Assembly: GCA_016278415.1 (NCBI GenBank)
Contig: JADQBV010000069.1
Coordinates: forward strand, 1 to 48,660
DNA length: 48,660 bases
Reading direction: 5' to 3'
Origin: Halanaerobiales bacterium
GTDB lineage: Bacteria; Bacillota_F; Halanaerobiia; Halanaerobiales; DTU029
The position numbers and the translations under genes were made by a program. Shown here piece by piece: positions 7,515-15,091 of this stretch. A model generated the notes under the pieces. That model was not told where the DNA came from and searched no databases. It saw only the letters and a list, made by a program, of their open reading frames with translations. Within the stretch, counting starts at the first letter, position 1. The number at the start of each line of letters is the position of its first letter.

Positions 7515-8943
7515 ATTGCTGCCACCTCTCATCTACCATATCCTTAATCTCTTTACTCATATCTATTTCAGCAGGCCATTCCCTTAAATGCCCTTCTTCT
7601 GGCCAGGCCTTAGTAGCATCAATTCCCATCTTGGAACCTAGACGGGCCATCGGTGATGAATGGTCAAGTGCATCTAAAGGCCCTTCAACTATAACTACAT
7701 CCCTTTTAGCATCAATATTATTAAACACCTTCCAGGCCACTGTTGATAGATTCTGAACATCAACATCCTTATCTACAATAATAACCATTTTAGTATACAT
7801 CATCTGTCCCATTCCCCAAACAGCATGCATTACTTTTTTCGCCTGCCCAGGATAAGTCTTATCTATTGATAATATAGCACAATTATGAAATACACCCTCT
7901 AACGGGAGATTCATATCCACTATTTCAGGTAACTGTAATTTTAGCAATGGCAAAAATATTCTTTCGGTAGCCTTGGCCAAGAAACAATCTTCCATCGGAG
8001 GTTTCCCAACAATTGTAGCATTATATATTGGATTTTTACGATGGGTTATCTTTTGAATATGGAAAACTGGATAGTCATCAGCCAGTGAGTAATAACCTGT
8101 ATGATCACCAAAAGGCCCTTCCCTCCTTAGTTCACCAGGTTCTACATAGCCTTCAAGAATAATCTCTGCATTTGCAGGAACTTTCAGATCAACGGTTTTA
8201 CACTGTACCATCTCTACAGGTTCACCTCGTAAAAACCCAGCAAAAATCATTTCATCTATCTTGCCTGGAAGTGGTGCAGTTGAAGCATAGATAGTTGACG
8301 GATCTGCACCAATGGCCACCGCCACTTCCATCCTTTTCCCTGCATCTTTATGCTTTCGGTAATTTGTAGCACCATCTTTATGTATATGCCAATGCATACC
8401 AGTTGTTTTTTTATCATAGACCTGCATTCTATACATTCCTACGTTTTGTTGACCACTATCAATATCCTTAGTATATACCAATGGTAATGTTAGAAATTTC
8501 CCTCCATCCCCTGGCCAACACTTTAAAATAGGCAACTTATCCAGGTCAACAGTATCCATTATTACTTCCTGACAGGGCGCTTTTTTCGTCGTTACTGGAA
8601 AGAAGTCACTAACCTCTTTTAACAAAGGTAGGACCTTTAATTTATCAAAAATATTATTTGGTACCCTCGTCTCTAGATAGCTAGTTATTTTATCAGCTAT
8701 ATCTTCAAGCGATTCAACTTGTAGTGCCAGTTCCATTCTTTTATATGAACCAAAGGCATTTATTAATACTGGAAAATCTGACCCTTTAACATTTTCAAAT
8801 AATAGGGCAGGTCCCTGATCCTTCACCACTCTATCAGTTATCTCTGTAATCTCTAAATCAGCATCTACCTCTACTTGTATCCTAATTAGTTCATCATTTT
8901 CCTCAAGTACCTTAATAAATTCACGAATCCCATTATAACCCAT
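7489..8943 (-). CDS. ubiD: UbiD-family prenyl-FMN-dependent decarboxylase
   Basis: A 484-residue decarboxylase of the UbiD/MqnL/Fdc family. It shows the substrate/prFMN region GMYRMQVYDKKTTGMHWHIH, the catalytic segment RREGPFGDHTGYYSLADDYP and the metal-site residues around it; the length is normal. A GGGGGT sequence lies 8 bases before the ATG. It depends on the UbiX product encoded two genes downstream. First of the three quinone genes, and about 190 bases downstream of the parB-like gene on the same strand. The aromatic substrate cannot be fixed from sequence; 4-hydroxybenzoate derivatives or prenyl-dihydroxynaphthoate are likeliest given the adjacent UbiA. Confidence 0.93.
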   Translation of the reverse strand: MGYNGIREFIKVLEENDELIRIQVEVDADLEITEITDRVVKDQGPALLFENVKGSDFPVLINAFGSYKRMELALQVESLEDIADKITSYLETRVPNNIFDKLKVLPLLKEVSDFFPVTTKKAPCQEVIMDTVDLDKLPILKCWPGDGGKFLTLPLVYTKDIDSGQQNVGMYRMQVYDKKTTGMHWHIHKDGATNYRKHKDAGKRMEVAVAIGADPSTIYASTAPLPGKIDEMIFAGFLRGEPVEMVQCKTVDLKVPANAEIILEGYVEPGELRREGPFGDHTGYYSLADDYPVFHIQKITHRKNPIYNATIVGKPPMEDCFLAKATERIFLPLLKLQLPEIVDMNLPLEGVFHNCAILSIDKTYPGQAKKVMHAVWGMGQMMYTKMVIIVDKDVDVQNLSTVAWKVFNNIDAKRDVVIVEGPLDALDHSSPMARLGSKMGIDATKAWPEEGHLREWPAEIDMSKEIKDMVDERWQQYGISKRQD

Positions 8944-9132
8944 ATTATGTTACCCCCGCTTGTTCAATTTATCACTAAATTAAAAATACGATTTTATATA
9001 TAATTCATCTTATACTTATAATTTATAATTTCTATACAACTTAATGAAGTCCTCTAATAATTTTACTATTACGAATAACTTCCAAAACCTAAAGAGAGGT
9101 CTTAAATAATTATCTTACTTATTTCACCTATA

Positions 9133-10062
9133 CTAATTTCCCCTTATCAATCTGATAACCTTGTCCAATTGATCATCCTTTAACTCTGGTACCATGATAC
9201 CCACCATTTGATAGATATACAAAAATTCCTCAGCAAGATTTTGCTTATAATTATCATCAAGTTGATCAACCTTATCTAATAATACTTCCACCCTATTACT
9301 TAAATTTGTAAAAGAACTCAAAAGGGTTTTAGCTGGATTCTCACCACTCCCTATTTTCCTTTCTTTATCATTCTCCTTTAATATCCTTTGATGTCCTCTT
9401 TTTAAAAGAACTGCGTTAAAGGCCTCTTCCATTGGTATATGTAAGTATTTATATATAATATCAACTATCTCTTTGGTCTCATCTCTACTAAATTTATACT
9501 TGATTACTCCGTCCAATAAATTATTCTGCTTAGTTGGATCTCCAGTTCTACTACTTAAACCTTTGGCTAATGATATATGGGAAAGAGATAGTGGTGAATC
9601 ATCATCAATAACCTCTTTGCGGTACTTTTCTTTAACATCAAGAATATTAAGCCATTCCGTTAAAGTAGTTCTAGGTACCCCCAATTTTTTACTGGCATCT
9701 TTTTTTGTAAATCCATTTTCATCTATAAGCCGTTGTATTGCAACTGCTCTCTCTAATGGATTTAAATCCTGACGTTGAATATTCTCAACTAGTTGAATTT
9801 GTCTTAAGGAACTTGGAGTAATATCACCTTTCATAATAACAGCTGATATCTCTTCCTCTTCATTCTTTTTTATTGCACGCAGACGTCTTTCCCCTGCTAT
9901 TAGCAAAAAATCATTTTCTTCTTCTTTTACAATGACAGGTTGCAATTGTCCCACTTCCTGAATAGATTCTGCAAGATTCATCAGCTTTTCTTCATCAAAA
10001 TCCTGTCTTGCCTGATCCCTTTTCACCTTTATTCTATTTACTGCAATTTTTTTTACTTCCAT
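9133..10062 (-). CDS. ParB/Spo0J/Noc-family DNA-binding CTPase
   Basis: A 309-residue ParB-like protein. It starts with ATG at 10062, behind GGAAGGTGA 7 bases upstream (the frame is open nine codons further). The N-terminal ParB domain includes the CTP-binding box AGERRLRA and ENIQRQDLNPLERAVAI. A helix-turn-helix follows (TKKDASKKLGVPRTTLTEWL), then the central dimerisation region and a helical C-terminal domain. Chromosomal ParB normally sits beside parA/soj near oriC; here there is no ParA and the neighbours are quinone genes, so it may be a second ParB, a Noc-like protein or a relic of a plasmid or phage. A loose promoter (TATAAT at 10130-10125) lies ~60 bases upstream. Confidence 0.85.
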   Translation of the reverse strand: MEVKKIAVNRIKVKRDQARQDFDEEKLMNLAESIQEVGQLQPVIVKEEENDFLLIAGERRLRAIKKNEEEEISAVIMKGDITPSSLRQIQLVENIQRQDLNPLERAVAIQRLIDENGFTKKDASKKLGVPRTTLTEWLNILDVKEKYRKEVIDDDSPLSLSHISLAKGLSSRTGDPTKQNNLLDGVIKYKFSRDETKEIVDIIYKYLHIPMEEAFNAVLLKRGHQRILKENDKERKIGSGENPAKTLLSSFTNLSNRVEVLLDKVDQLDDNYKQNLAEEFLYIYQMVGIMVPELKDDQLDKVIRLIRGN

Positions 10063-10441
10063 TAATATATCACCTTCCACAATTTTCAACTTTTAGATAC
10101 TAAATCCAACTATAAACTACATAAATTATATCATAAAAACTCCAAATTCAAAATGTTTCTTGGGATTCTTTTTCTTATGTGATAAAATATTTATATGAGC
10201 TCTTCATAATAGATTCTGAAGTATAATTATATGTACCTAAGATAAAAGTATTTATTTTTGTACATTCTATTATTCAATATGACTGAGAAATAAAATATTC
10301 TATTAAAAAAAGCCTTATTTAATAAAGTACAAAGATAATACATATGATATATAATAGCTTATTATTTTATAATCAATATTTATCAACTATTATTAAGACT
10401 TATGATTTGAGTAATGAATTAAGGTAAAAGAAGGTGTTATG
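10063..10441. other. divergent intergenic region between parB-like gene and murB
   Basis: About 380 bases, very AT-rich, with no coding signal. On the minus strand a TATAAT at 10130-10125 could serve the parB-like gene, with TTGAAT at 10151-10146 as a weakly spaced (15 bases) -35. On the plus strand AAGGTG (10431-10436) is the murB ribosome binding site. I see no tRNA, riboswitch or strong terminator. Confidence 0.5.
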
Positions 10442-11347
10442 ATGAATGATAAGTTGAAAAGTGCTCTAAACAAAATTCAGGAACTTAAAGTTAAACATAA
10501 TATTAGTATTAAGGAATATACCTCATTTCGAATTGGTGGTCCAGTAGATGTCTTTGCAGTACCATACTCTATACCGGCTTTAAGAGAATTGTTATCTAAT
10601 ATAAAGAAATATAATATAGATTTTTTTGTACTAGGTAAAGGTAGTAATATTATTGTTGGAGATAAAGGCTACAGGGGTATAATAATTTATACAGGTGAAT
10701 TAAAAAAAGTTACCCTGGAAGGAAATCAGCTAAATGCTGAAGCGGGTATTACACTGGCTTCGCTGGCCAATAAAGCAATGACTGCTGGACTAACCGGCCT
10801 AGAATTTGCCAGCGGAATCCCCGGAACACTTGGAGGAGCACTCTTTATGAATGCCGGTGCCTATGGAGGAGAAATGAAAGATGTTATTAGAAGCGCTACC
10901 CTTCTTAATTACTCAGGGGAACAAATAGATTTAAGTAATGAGAACTTAGAACTATCTTATCGCCACAGCGTTTTACAGAAAAAACCCTTGATAGCTGTAA
11001 GAGTATATCTTGAGCTAAAACCTGGCAGCAAACAGAAAATAAAAGAAGAAATGAAAACATTAAATAGAAAACGTAAAGAAAAACAACCACTGGAATGGCC
11101 TAGTGCTGGTAGTATATTCAAGAGACCTACCGGCTATTACTCAGGACCTTTAATTGAGGATGCAGGTTTAAAAGGAATCAGGATAGGGGATGCACAGGTT
11201 TCAACAAAACATGCTGGTTTCATTATAAACTTAGGGAAAGCTACTGCTGCAGATGTAAAAAACTTAATAAGCAAAGTACAAGAAGAGGTCTATAAAAAAA
11301 ATGGTGTTAAATTAGAAGTTGAACCCCGTTTTATTGGGGAGTTTTAG
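10442..11347 (+). CDS. murB: UDP-N-acetylenolpyruvoylglucosamine reductase MurB
   Basis: A 301-residue FAD enzyme that reduces UDP-GlcNAc-enolpyruvate to UDP-MurNAc with NADPH in peptidoglycan synthesis. It has the FAD-binding segments SFRIGGPVDVFAVP, LGKGSNIIVGD and ASGIPGTLGGALFMNAGAYG, the catalytic serine region PSAGSIFKRP and the C-terminal glutamate in EPRFIGEF. It is type II by length and SYRHSVLQ. There are two adjacent ATGs (10439 and 10442); AAGGTG at 10431-10436 is only 2 bases from the first and 5 from the second, so I chose the second. Monocistronic by appearance, with ridA following 100 bases later. Confidence 0.95.
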   Translation: MNDKLKSALNKIQELKVKHNISIKEYTSFRIGGPVDVFAVPYSIPALRELLSNIKKYNIDFFVLGKGSNIIVGDKGYRGIIIYTGELKKVTLEGNQLNAEAGITLASLANKAMTAGLTGLEFASGIPGTLGGALFMNAGAYGGEMKDVIRSATLLNYSGEQIDLSNENLELSYRHSVLQKKPLIAVRVYLELKPGSKQKIKEEMKTLNRKRKEKQPLEWPSAGSIFKRPTGYYSGPLIEDAGLKGIRIGDAQVSTKHAGFIINLGKATAADVKNLISKVQEEVYKKNGVKLEVEPRFIGEF

Positions 11348-11447
11348 CAATTTCAGTAATATAGAATCTTTAGTTTTATTAATATATAATATTAAAATTA
11401 GATCAATATAATCTAATAGATTAACTTGATACTAAAAAAGGAGTTGG

Positions 11448-11825
11448 ATGACAATGAAAAAAATAAGCACAGAAAAAAGCCCTGCAGCTATTGGTCCCTA
11501 TTCACAGGCTATAAAAATTAACGATATGATCTTCACAAGTGGACAAATACCCTTTGATGCAGAAGGAAAACTAATCAGTGATGACGTACAGGAACAGACA
11601 AGACAATCACTTAATAATGTTAAAAATATTCTTGAAGAAGCTGGAAGTAGTATGGATAATGTAATTAAATGTACTGTTTTCATCAGTAATATGGAGGACT
11701 TTAATAAAATAAATGAAATATATCAAGAGTTCTTTAGTGAACCATATCCGGCCAGGAGTTGTGTAGAAGTAGCTCGTCTCCCTCGAGATGTGAAGATTGA
11801 AATCGAAGCAATTGCTACTGTATGA
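11448..11825 (+). CDS. ridA: 2-iminobutanoate/2-iminopropanoate deaminase RidA
   Basis: A 125-residue RidA/YjgF protein that hydrolyses reactive enamine and imine intermediates released by PLP enzymes. The family arginine that binds the carboxylate is in PARSCVEVARLPRDVKIEIEA, and the N-terminus (EKSPAAIGPYSQAIKINDMI) is highly typical. AAGGAG (11438-11443) is 4 bases from the ATG at 11448 and 10 from a second ATG at 11454, so either start is possible; homologues usually begin MKKI, which would favour 11454. It is followed by a small hairpin (11887-11912) and a strong bidirectional terminator. Confidence 0.93.
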   Translation: MTMKKISTEKSPAAIGPYSQAIKINDMIFTSGQIPFDAEGKLISDDVQEQTRQSLNNVKNILEEAGSSMDNVIKCTVFISNMEDFNKINEIYQEFFSEPYPARSCVEVARLPRDVKIEIEAIATV

Positions 11826-11914
11826 GTTAGGTAGGGGAAAAACTTATTCAGAAAATGGCTAAAATGAAAATTTAATTATAATTAAATTAAGTGCGAAGTT
11901 TGAGTCACTTAAAT

Positions 11915-11945
11915 AAAAAATCAGAGTATAACTATCTGATTTTTT
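11915..11945. terminator. bidirectional terminator between ridA and the toxin gene
   Basis: An 11-bp perfect stem AAAAAATCAGA / TCTGATTTTTT with a 9-base loop. It carries T runs on both strands, between convergent ridA and the PIN-domain gene. Confidence 0.85.
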
Positions 11946-12381
11946 ATATTTTTATAAATCCAGCTACTGTAAAATGCTCATCTAAGGTTAATGCATATTT
12001 TATATTCCTCTTGTTCATTTGAGCAAAAGATAAAGCATCAACATATGAAAACTTATGATTTTTATATTTCTTTAATATCTCAATAGCCTTTTTCTCTATT
12101 TGCTCATTACTAATTAATTTTTTAATCCTAAGTGAATTCTCAATAATATTTATAAATTCAAAGGGTAGATTAGAATTTCTATTAATTCGATAACGCATTA
12201 GAGTAAATGTCTCTCCTATAACAGCATTTGTAGTTAAAAACATATTGTTGTTTTCTAACAAACTATTATAAATAGAACGCATTCTTTCATTATATTTATC
12301 ATTTGTGTACATTAAAGAAAACCAGGCACTTGTATCCACATATATTTCTTCATTTATTACAGTTTTTGCTAAACTATTCAT
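11944..12381 (-). CDS. PIN-domain protein, probable VapC-type ribonuclease toxin
   Basis: A 145-residue PIN-domain protein. The four acidic active-site residues are visible: D16 (IYVDTSAWF), E57 (VIGETFTLM), D115 (FSYVDALSF) and D134 (LTLDEHF). They bind Mg/Mn for endoribonuclease activity. I chose the ATG at 12381, which follows AAGGGAGAG at 6 bases and overlaps the end of the ribbon-helix-helix gene by 8 bases, giving the usual antitoxin-toxin coupling. The overlapping extension upstream reads through the antitoxin gene in another frame. The pair matches VapBC-like type II modules in order, size and autoregulatory promoter. The RNA target is unknown. Confidence 0.87.
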   Translation of the reverse strand: MNSLAKTVINEEIYVDTSAWFSLMYTNDKYNERMRSIYNSLLENNNMFLTTNAVIGETFTLMRYRINRNSNLPFEFINIIENSLRIKKLISNEQIEKKAIEILKKYKNHKFSYVDALSFAQMNKRNIKYALTLDEHFTVAGFIKI

Positions 12382-12652
12382 TCTCTGCTCTCCCTTCACC
12401 ATATATATAATAGTCGTGATCTTTTGCAATATTCTTCTCTTTCTCATTTGCCACTTTCTCACTCTTGTCGATTAGTCCAATAAGCTTATAGGCTGGATCA
12501 TCCTTTAAAGGAAGTTTCTCTTGTAATACTTTATTAACCCCTTCCCTTATTAATTCAGCTTTTGAAACCCCTAAATTTTCAGAAACAATATTTAACTGAC
12601 GATTAGCTTCTGGGTCAATATAAAACTGTAACCTATCCTTTTTCTCGGTCAT
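12374..12652 (-). CDS. ribbon-helix-helix (CopG-like) antitoxin
   Basis: A 92-residue protein. The N-terminal strand DRLQFYIDPEANRQLNIV and helix-turn-helix-like LGVSKAELIREGVNKVL form a ribbon-helix-helix DNA-binding domain. The C-terminal half is charged and probably disordered, as expected for the toxin-binding tail. The start is the ATG at 12652 with GAGGGGG 8 bases upstream; an earlier ATG at 12673 overlaps the ribosome binding site. First gene of the two-gene module with the PIN toxin; it probably represses its own promoter through the two palindromes at 12679-12712. Confidence 0.85.
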   Translation of the reverse strand: MTEKKDRLQFYIDPEANRQLNIVSENLGVSKAELIREGVNKVLQEKLPLKDDPAYKLIGLIDKSEKVANEKEKNIAKDHDYYIYGEGRAENE

Positions 12653-12678
12653 TTTAATAACCCCCTCTTCCATTATAT

Positions 12679-12717
12679 ATGTGTATACATTATATCATGT
12701 ATCGCTATACATTACAA
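12679..12717 (-). promoter_or_regulatory. promoter and twin operator of the toxin-antitoxin pair
   Basis: On the minus strand, TTGTAA (12717-12712), 17 bases, then TATAAT (12694-12689). The palindrome ATGTAT-CGCT-ATACAT (12697-12712) fills the spacer. A second, slightly imperfect copy ATGTGTATACAT (12679-12690) overlaps the -10 and start region. The centres are 20 bases apart, about two helical turns, which suits cooperative binding of ribbon-helix-helix dimers. Confidence 0.7.
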
Positions 12718-13002
12718 TTTAGAGTTCCTATCAAGTTTTTTTAATCCTATTTATATTGTAATCCAAATAAACTTTTCTTGTAAAAAATAGATAATTACAG
12801 CTTAACGTGGGTAATATATTAATAATTATAAGAATACTTGATTCATATAATATCTCTACTCCATCTGATTCTTAGCTATCCATTTCGAAAACTGCCGGCA
12901 CTTACACCTACTATTAGAATAAGATAAGTTAAGAATAAAATATACAGGACTCTCAGTAACACCGTTGAATATCTTATCTCTTTAAAAAAGAAAGGAATTC
13001 CA
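12718..13002. other. intergenic region upstream of splB
   Basis: About 285 bases with no coding signal. The splB start at 13003 is preceded by AAAGAAAGGAATTCC, a usable but not strong ribosome binding site. I looked for a forespore sigma-G promoter, expected for splB in Bacillus, and did not find a convincing one. Confidence 0.5.
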
Positions 13003-14028
13003 ATGAAACCATTTGAACCTACATACATTATGATTCGGGAAAATGCCCTTGATTACCCACTAGGTAAAGAACTACACGATAGGTTTAAAAAACAAGAAAA
13101 TGCAGAACTACATGTAGTCTCATCAAAAGGGAGTTTTCCTTTTGACTACAGTGTTTGTCCACAAAAAAGCTTCATTAGGGCGAAACAAACCCTGGTAGTA
13201 TCAGTTAAAACTGTTAGTAAATTTCAATCCTGTAAACCTTCAGCTCACTATCAACTACCCCTTGTTACCGGATGCCCTGCCCACTGTCATTATTGTTATC
13301 TCTCAACTAATATGGGTAAAAATCCTTATATTAAAATCTATGTAAATATAGAAGATATCTTAAAAAAAGCAAAAAAATATATGGATGAACGAGCCCCAAA
13401 AGTAACAATTTTTGAAGGGGCCGCCACTTCTGACCCCCTACCTGTAGAAAAATATAGTGGGCTTTTAGCTCATTGTATTAAGTACTTTGCCAAAGAAAAA
13501 CTTGGGCGTTTTAGATTTGTTACAAAATTTACAGAAGTTGATAGTTTACTTAATATAGATCACAACGGACAGACAGAATTTAGATTTAGTCTTAATAGTA
13601 AATACTCTACAAAAAAGTTCGAGCCAACTACTCCCCTACCAGAAGAAAGAATAGCTGCTGCAGGCAAAGTTTATCAAGCTGGTTACCCTCTGGGCTTTTT
13701 AATAGCCCCAATCTTTGTATATGATAACTGGCAAAATGAATATGAAGATCTTATAAAATTACTACAACGTGAATTAGGAAACCAGGGTAAAAATATATCC
13801 TTTGAATTAATAACACACCGTTATACCGAACGAGCCCGTAATGTAATAGAAGAAATCTACCCGAAAACTGAACTCCCTATGAATGACGAAGCTCGTCAGT
13901 TTAAATATGGACAATTTGGTTATGGTAAATACGTCTATCCAAAAGAACAAATGCAAGAAATAGAAAATCATATGAGAGAAACCATTAATAAACACCTACC
14001 CGAAGCTGAAATTAAGTATTTCGTATAG
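13003..14028 (+). CDS. splB: spore photoproduct lyase homologue (radical SAM), with Ala in place of the H-donor Cys
   Basis: A 341-residue protein that aligns from end to end with Bacillus SplB, which uses S-adenosylmethionine and a [4Fe-4S] cluster to reverse the spore photoproduct thymine dimer. The radical SAM motif is C91-x3-C95-x2-C98 (TGCPAHCHYCYL), and the two tyrosines Y97 and Y99 of the radical relay are present. The rest is conserved: RFRFVTKFTEVDSLL, FRFSLNSKY, AGYPLGFLIAPIF, FELITHRYTERAR, YGKYVYPKEQ. The motif FEASCTSD of B. subtilis reads FEGAATSD here, so position 141, the H-atom donor cysteine, is Ala (codon GCC at 13423-13425). It is therefore either an unusual lyase with another donor or a relative with a different lesion. 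It suggests a sporulating lineage. Confidence 0.9.
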   Translation: MKPFEPTYIMIRENALDYPLGKELHDRFKKQENAELHVVSSKGSFPFDYSVCPQKSFIRAKQTLVVSVKTVSKFQSCKPSAHYQLPLVTGCPAHCHYCYLSTNMGKNPYIKIYVNIEDILKKAKKYMDERAPKVTIFEGAATSDPLPVEKYSGLLAHCIKYFAKEKLGRFRFVTKFTEVDSLLNIDHNGQTEFRFSLNSKYSTKKFEPTTPLPEERIAAAGKVYQAGYPLGFLIAPIFVYDNWQNEYEDLIKLLQRELGNQGKNISFELITHRYTERARNVIEEIYPKTELPMNDEARQFKYGQFGYGKYVYPKEQMQEIENHMRETINKHLPEAEIKYFV

Positions 14029-14167
14029 ATAATATAAGTTAAACTCGCTATAAGTAGTGCGAAGAGTGAGTACTATAAGTCAAAATTCCTCTAGTCTATT
14101 ATTTAGCCCCCCAAAGATATATTTTGATATTAACCAGGCCTACTTAAACATATATAGATTTTAATAT

Positions 14168-14238
14168 TAAATAAGCTATTGTCACCCTAAATTTATATAA
14201 GGTTGACAATAGCTTATTTATGTAATATAATTACATAA
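14168..14238 (+). promoter_or_regulatory. bioY promoter with overlapping BirA-operator-like inverted repeat
   Basis: A perfect sigma-A promoter: TTGACA (14203-14208), 17 bases, TATAAT (14226-14231). The -35 lies in the right arm of a 17-bp perfect inverted repeat (14168-14184 and 14204-14220). The core TTGTCACC...GGTTGACAA resembles the biotin repressor operator TTGTAAACC-N14-16-GGTTTACAA, with a spacing about one base shorter. A second dyad TTTATGTAAT-ATA-ATTACATAAA (14217-14239) covers the -10. The predicted leader to bioY is about 130 bases. Confidence 0.7.
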
Positions 14239-14366
14239 ACTAAGTCCTAAGGTTCTTCTCCATAACCATCGGTAATCTTCCTAGATATTTCCAAACAACT
14301 ATAATTGAGAAGAAACCATTTTTACTAACAAATCTTGAAATAAACTATTTAAAAGGAGGGAAAATT

Positions 14367-14933
14367 TTGACCAAACAAATAAATAATGATATTACTAACG
14401 TTAGAAATATGAACCTAATAGCTATTTTTGCCGCGCTGACCGCAATCGGTGCCTTTATTAGAATTCCACTACCTTATATCCCAATAACACTACAAACAAT
14501 TTTTGTTCTGATGGCTGGGATAATCCTGGAGGGAAAAAGGGCAGCCTTTAGTCAAATTATCTATGTAATATTAGGTTTAATAGGAATACCCATTTTTACT
14601 GAAGGTGGAGGACCAGCATATATACTAAAACCCTCATTTGGATACTTACTAGGATTTATCGCTGCAGCTTATATTATAGGAAAAATTATCGAGAAAAGGA
14701 AAGTAAATTACATAAATACTTTCGTGGTTTCTTGTATAGGAGTTATCATAACCTATCTAATCGGTGTCCCTTATCTATATTTAATTCTTAATCATGTTTC
14801 TGGGGTAGACATAAGTTTTTTAGGTGCAATAAAAGCAGGAATGATAGTATTCCTGCCTGGTGATATGATCAAAGTTCTATTTGTAACACTAACAGCACCT
14901 ATGATAAAAAAACGTCTTAAAGAATACCTTTAA
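14367..14933 (+). CDS. bioY: BioY, biotin-specific S component of an ECF transporter
   Basis: A 188-residue membrane protein with about six hydrophobic helices and the BioY signature region (RIPLPYIPITLQTIFVLMAG, GLIGIPIFTEGGGPAYILKP, PSFGYLLGFI, PGDMIKVLF). It starts with TTG at 14367, 6 bases after AAAGGAGGG. It binds biotin and works alone or with EcfA1/A2/T, which are not in the window. It is preceded by a perfect promoter with an operator-like inverted repeat, consistent with BirA control by biotin. It ends in a terminator shared with the convergent degV gene. Confidence 0.94.
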   Translation: MTKQINNDITNVRNMNLIAIFAALTAIGAFIRIPLPYIPITLQTIFVLMAGIILEGKRAAFSQIIYVILGLIGIPIFTEGGGPAYILKPSFGYLLGFIAAAYIIGKIIEKRKVNYINTFVVSCIGVIITYLIGVPYLYLILNHVSGVDISFLGAIKAGMIVFLPGDMIKVLFVTLTAPMIKKRLKEYL

Positions 14934-14954
14934 TTTTCAAGATAGATAAAATAA

Positions 14955-15000
14955 GCCCTCCAACAATTAAAGCTTTATAACTTCTTTTAATTGGGAGGGC
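14955..15000. terminator. bidirectional terminator between bioY and the DegV-family gene
   Basis: Stem GCCCTCC/GGAGGGC (14955-14961/14994-15000) continues through CAATTAAA/TTTAATTG after a 2-base bulge, with AT-rich flanks. It lies between two convergent genes. Confidence 0.75.
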
Positions 15001-15091
15001 CATATAGATTTATTATTTCTCCTTAAAAACAAAAATGGTAGTAATGCTTATACTTAAATTTTATTAGATGCTGGATTTATATACTCAATGA

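Noticed and set aside
12382..12462. Longer N-terminus for the PIN toxin
   Set aside because: It lies inside the antitoxin gene in another frame; ATG 12381 has AAGGGAGAG and the normal toxin length.
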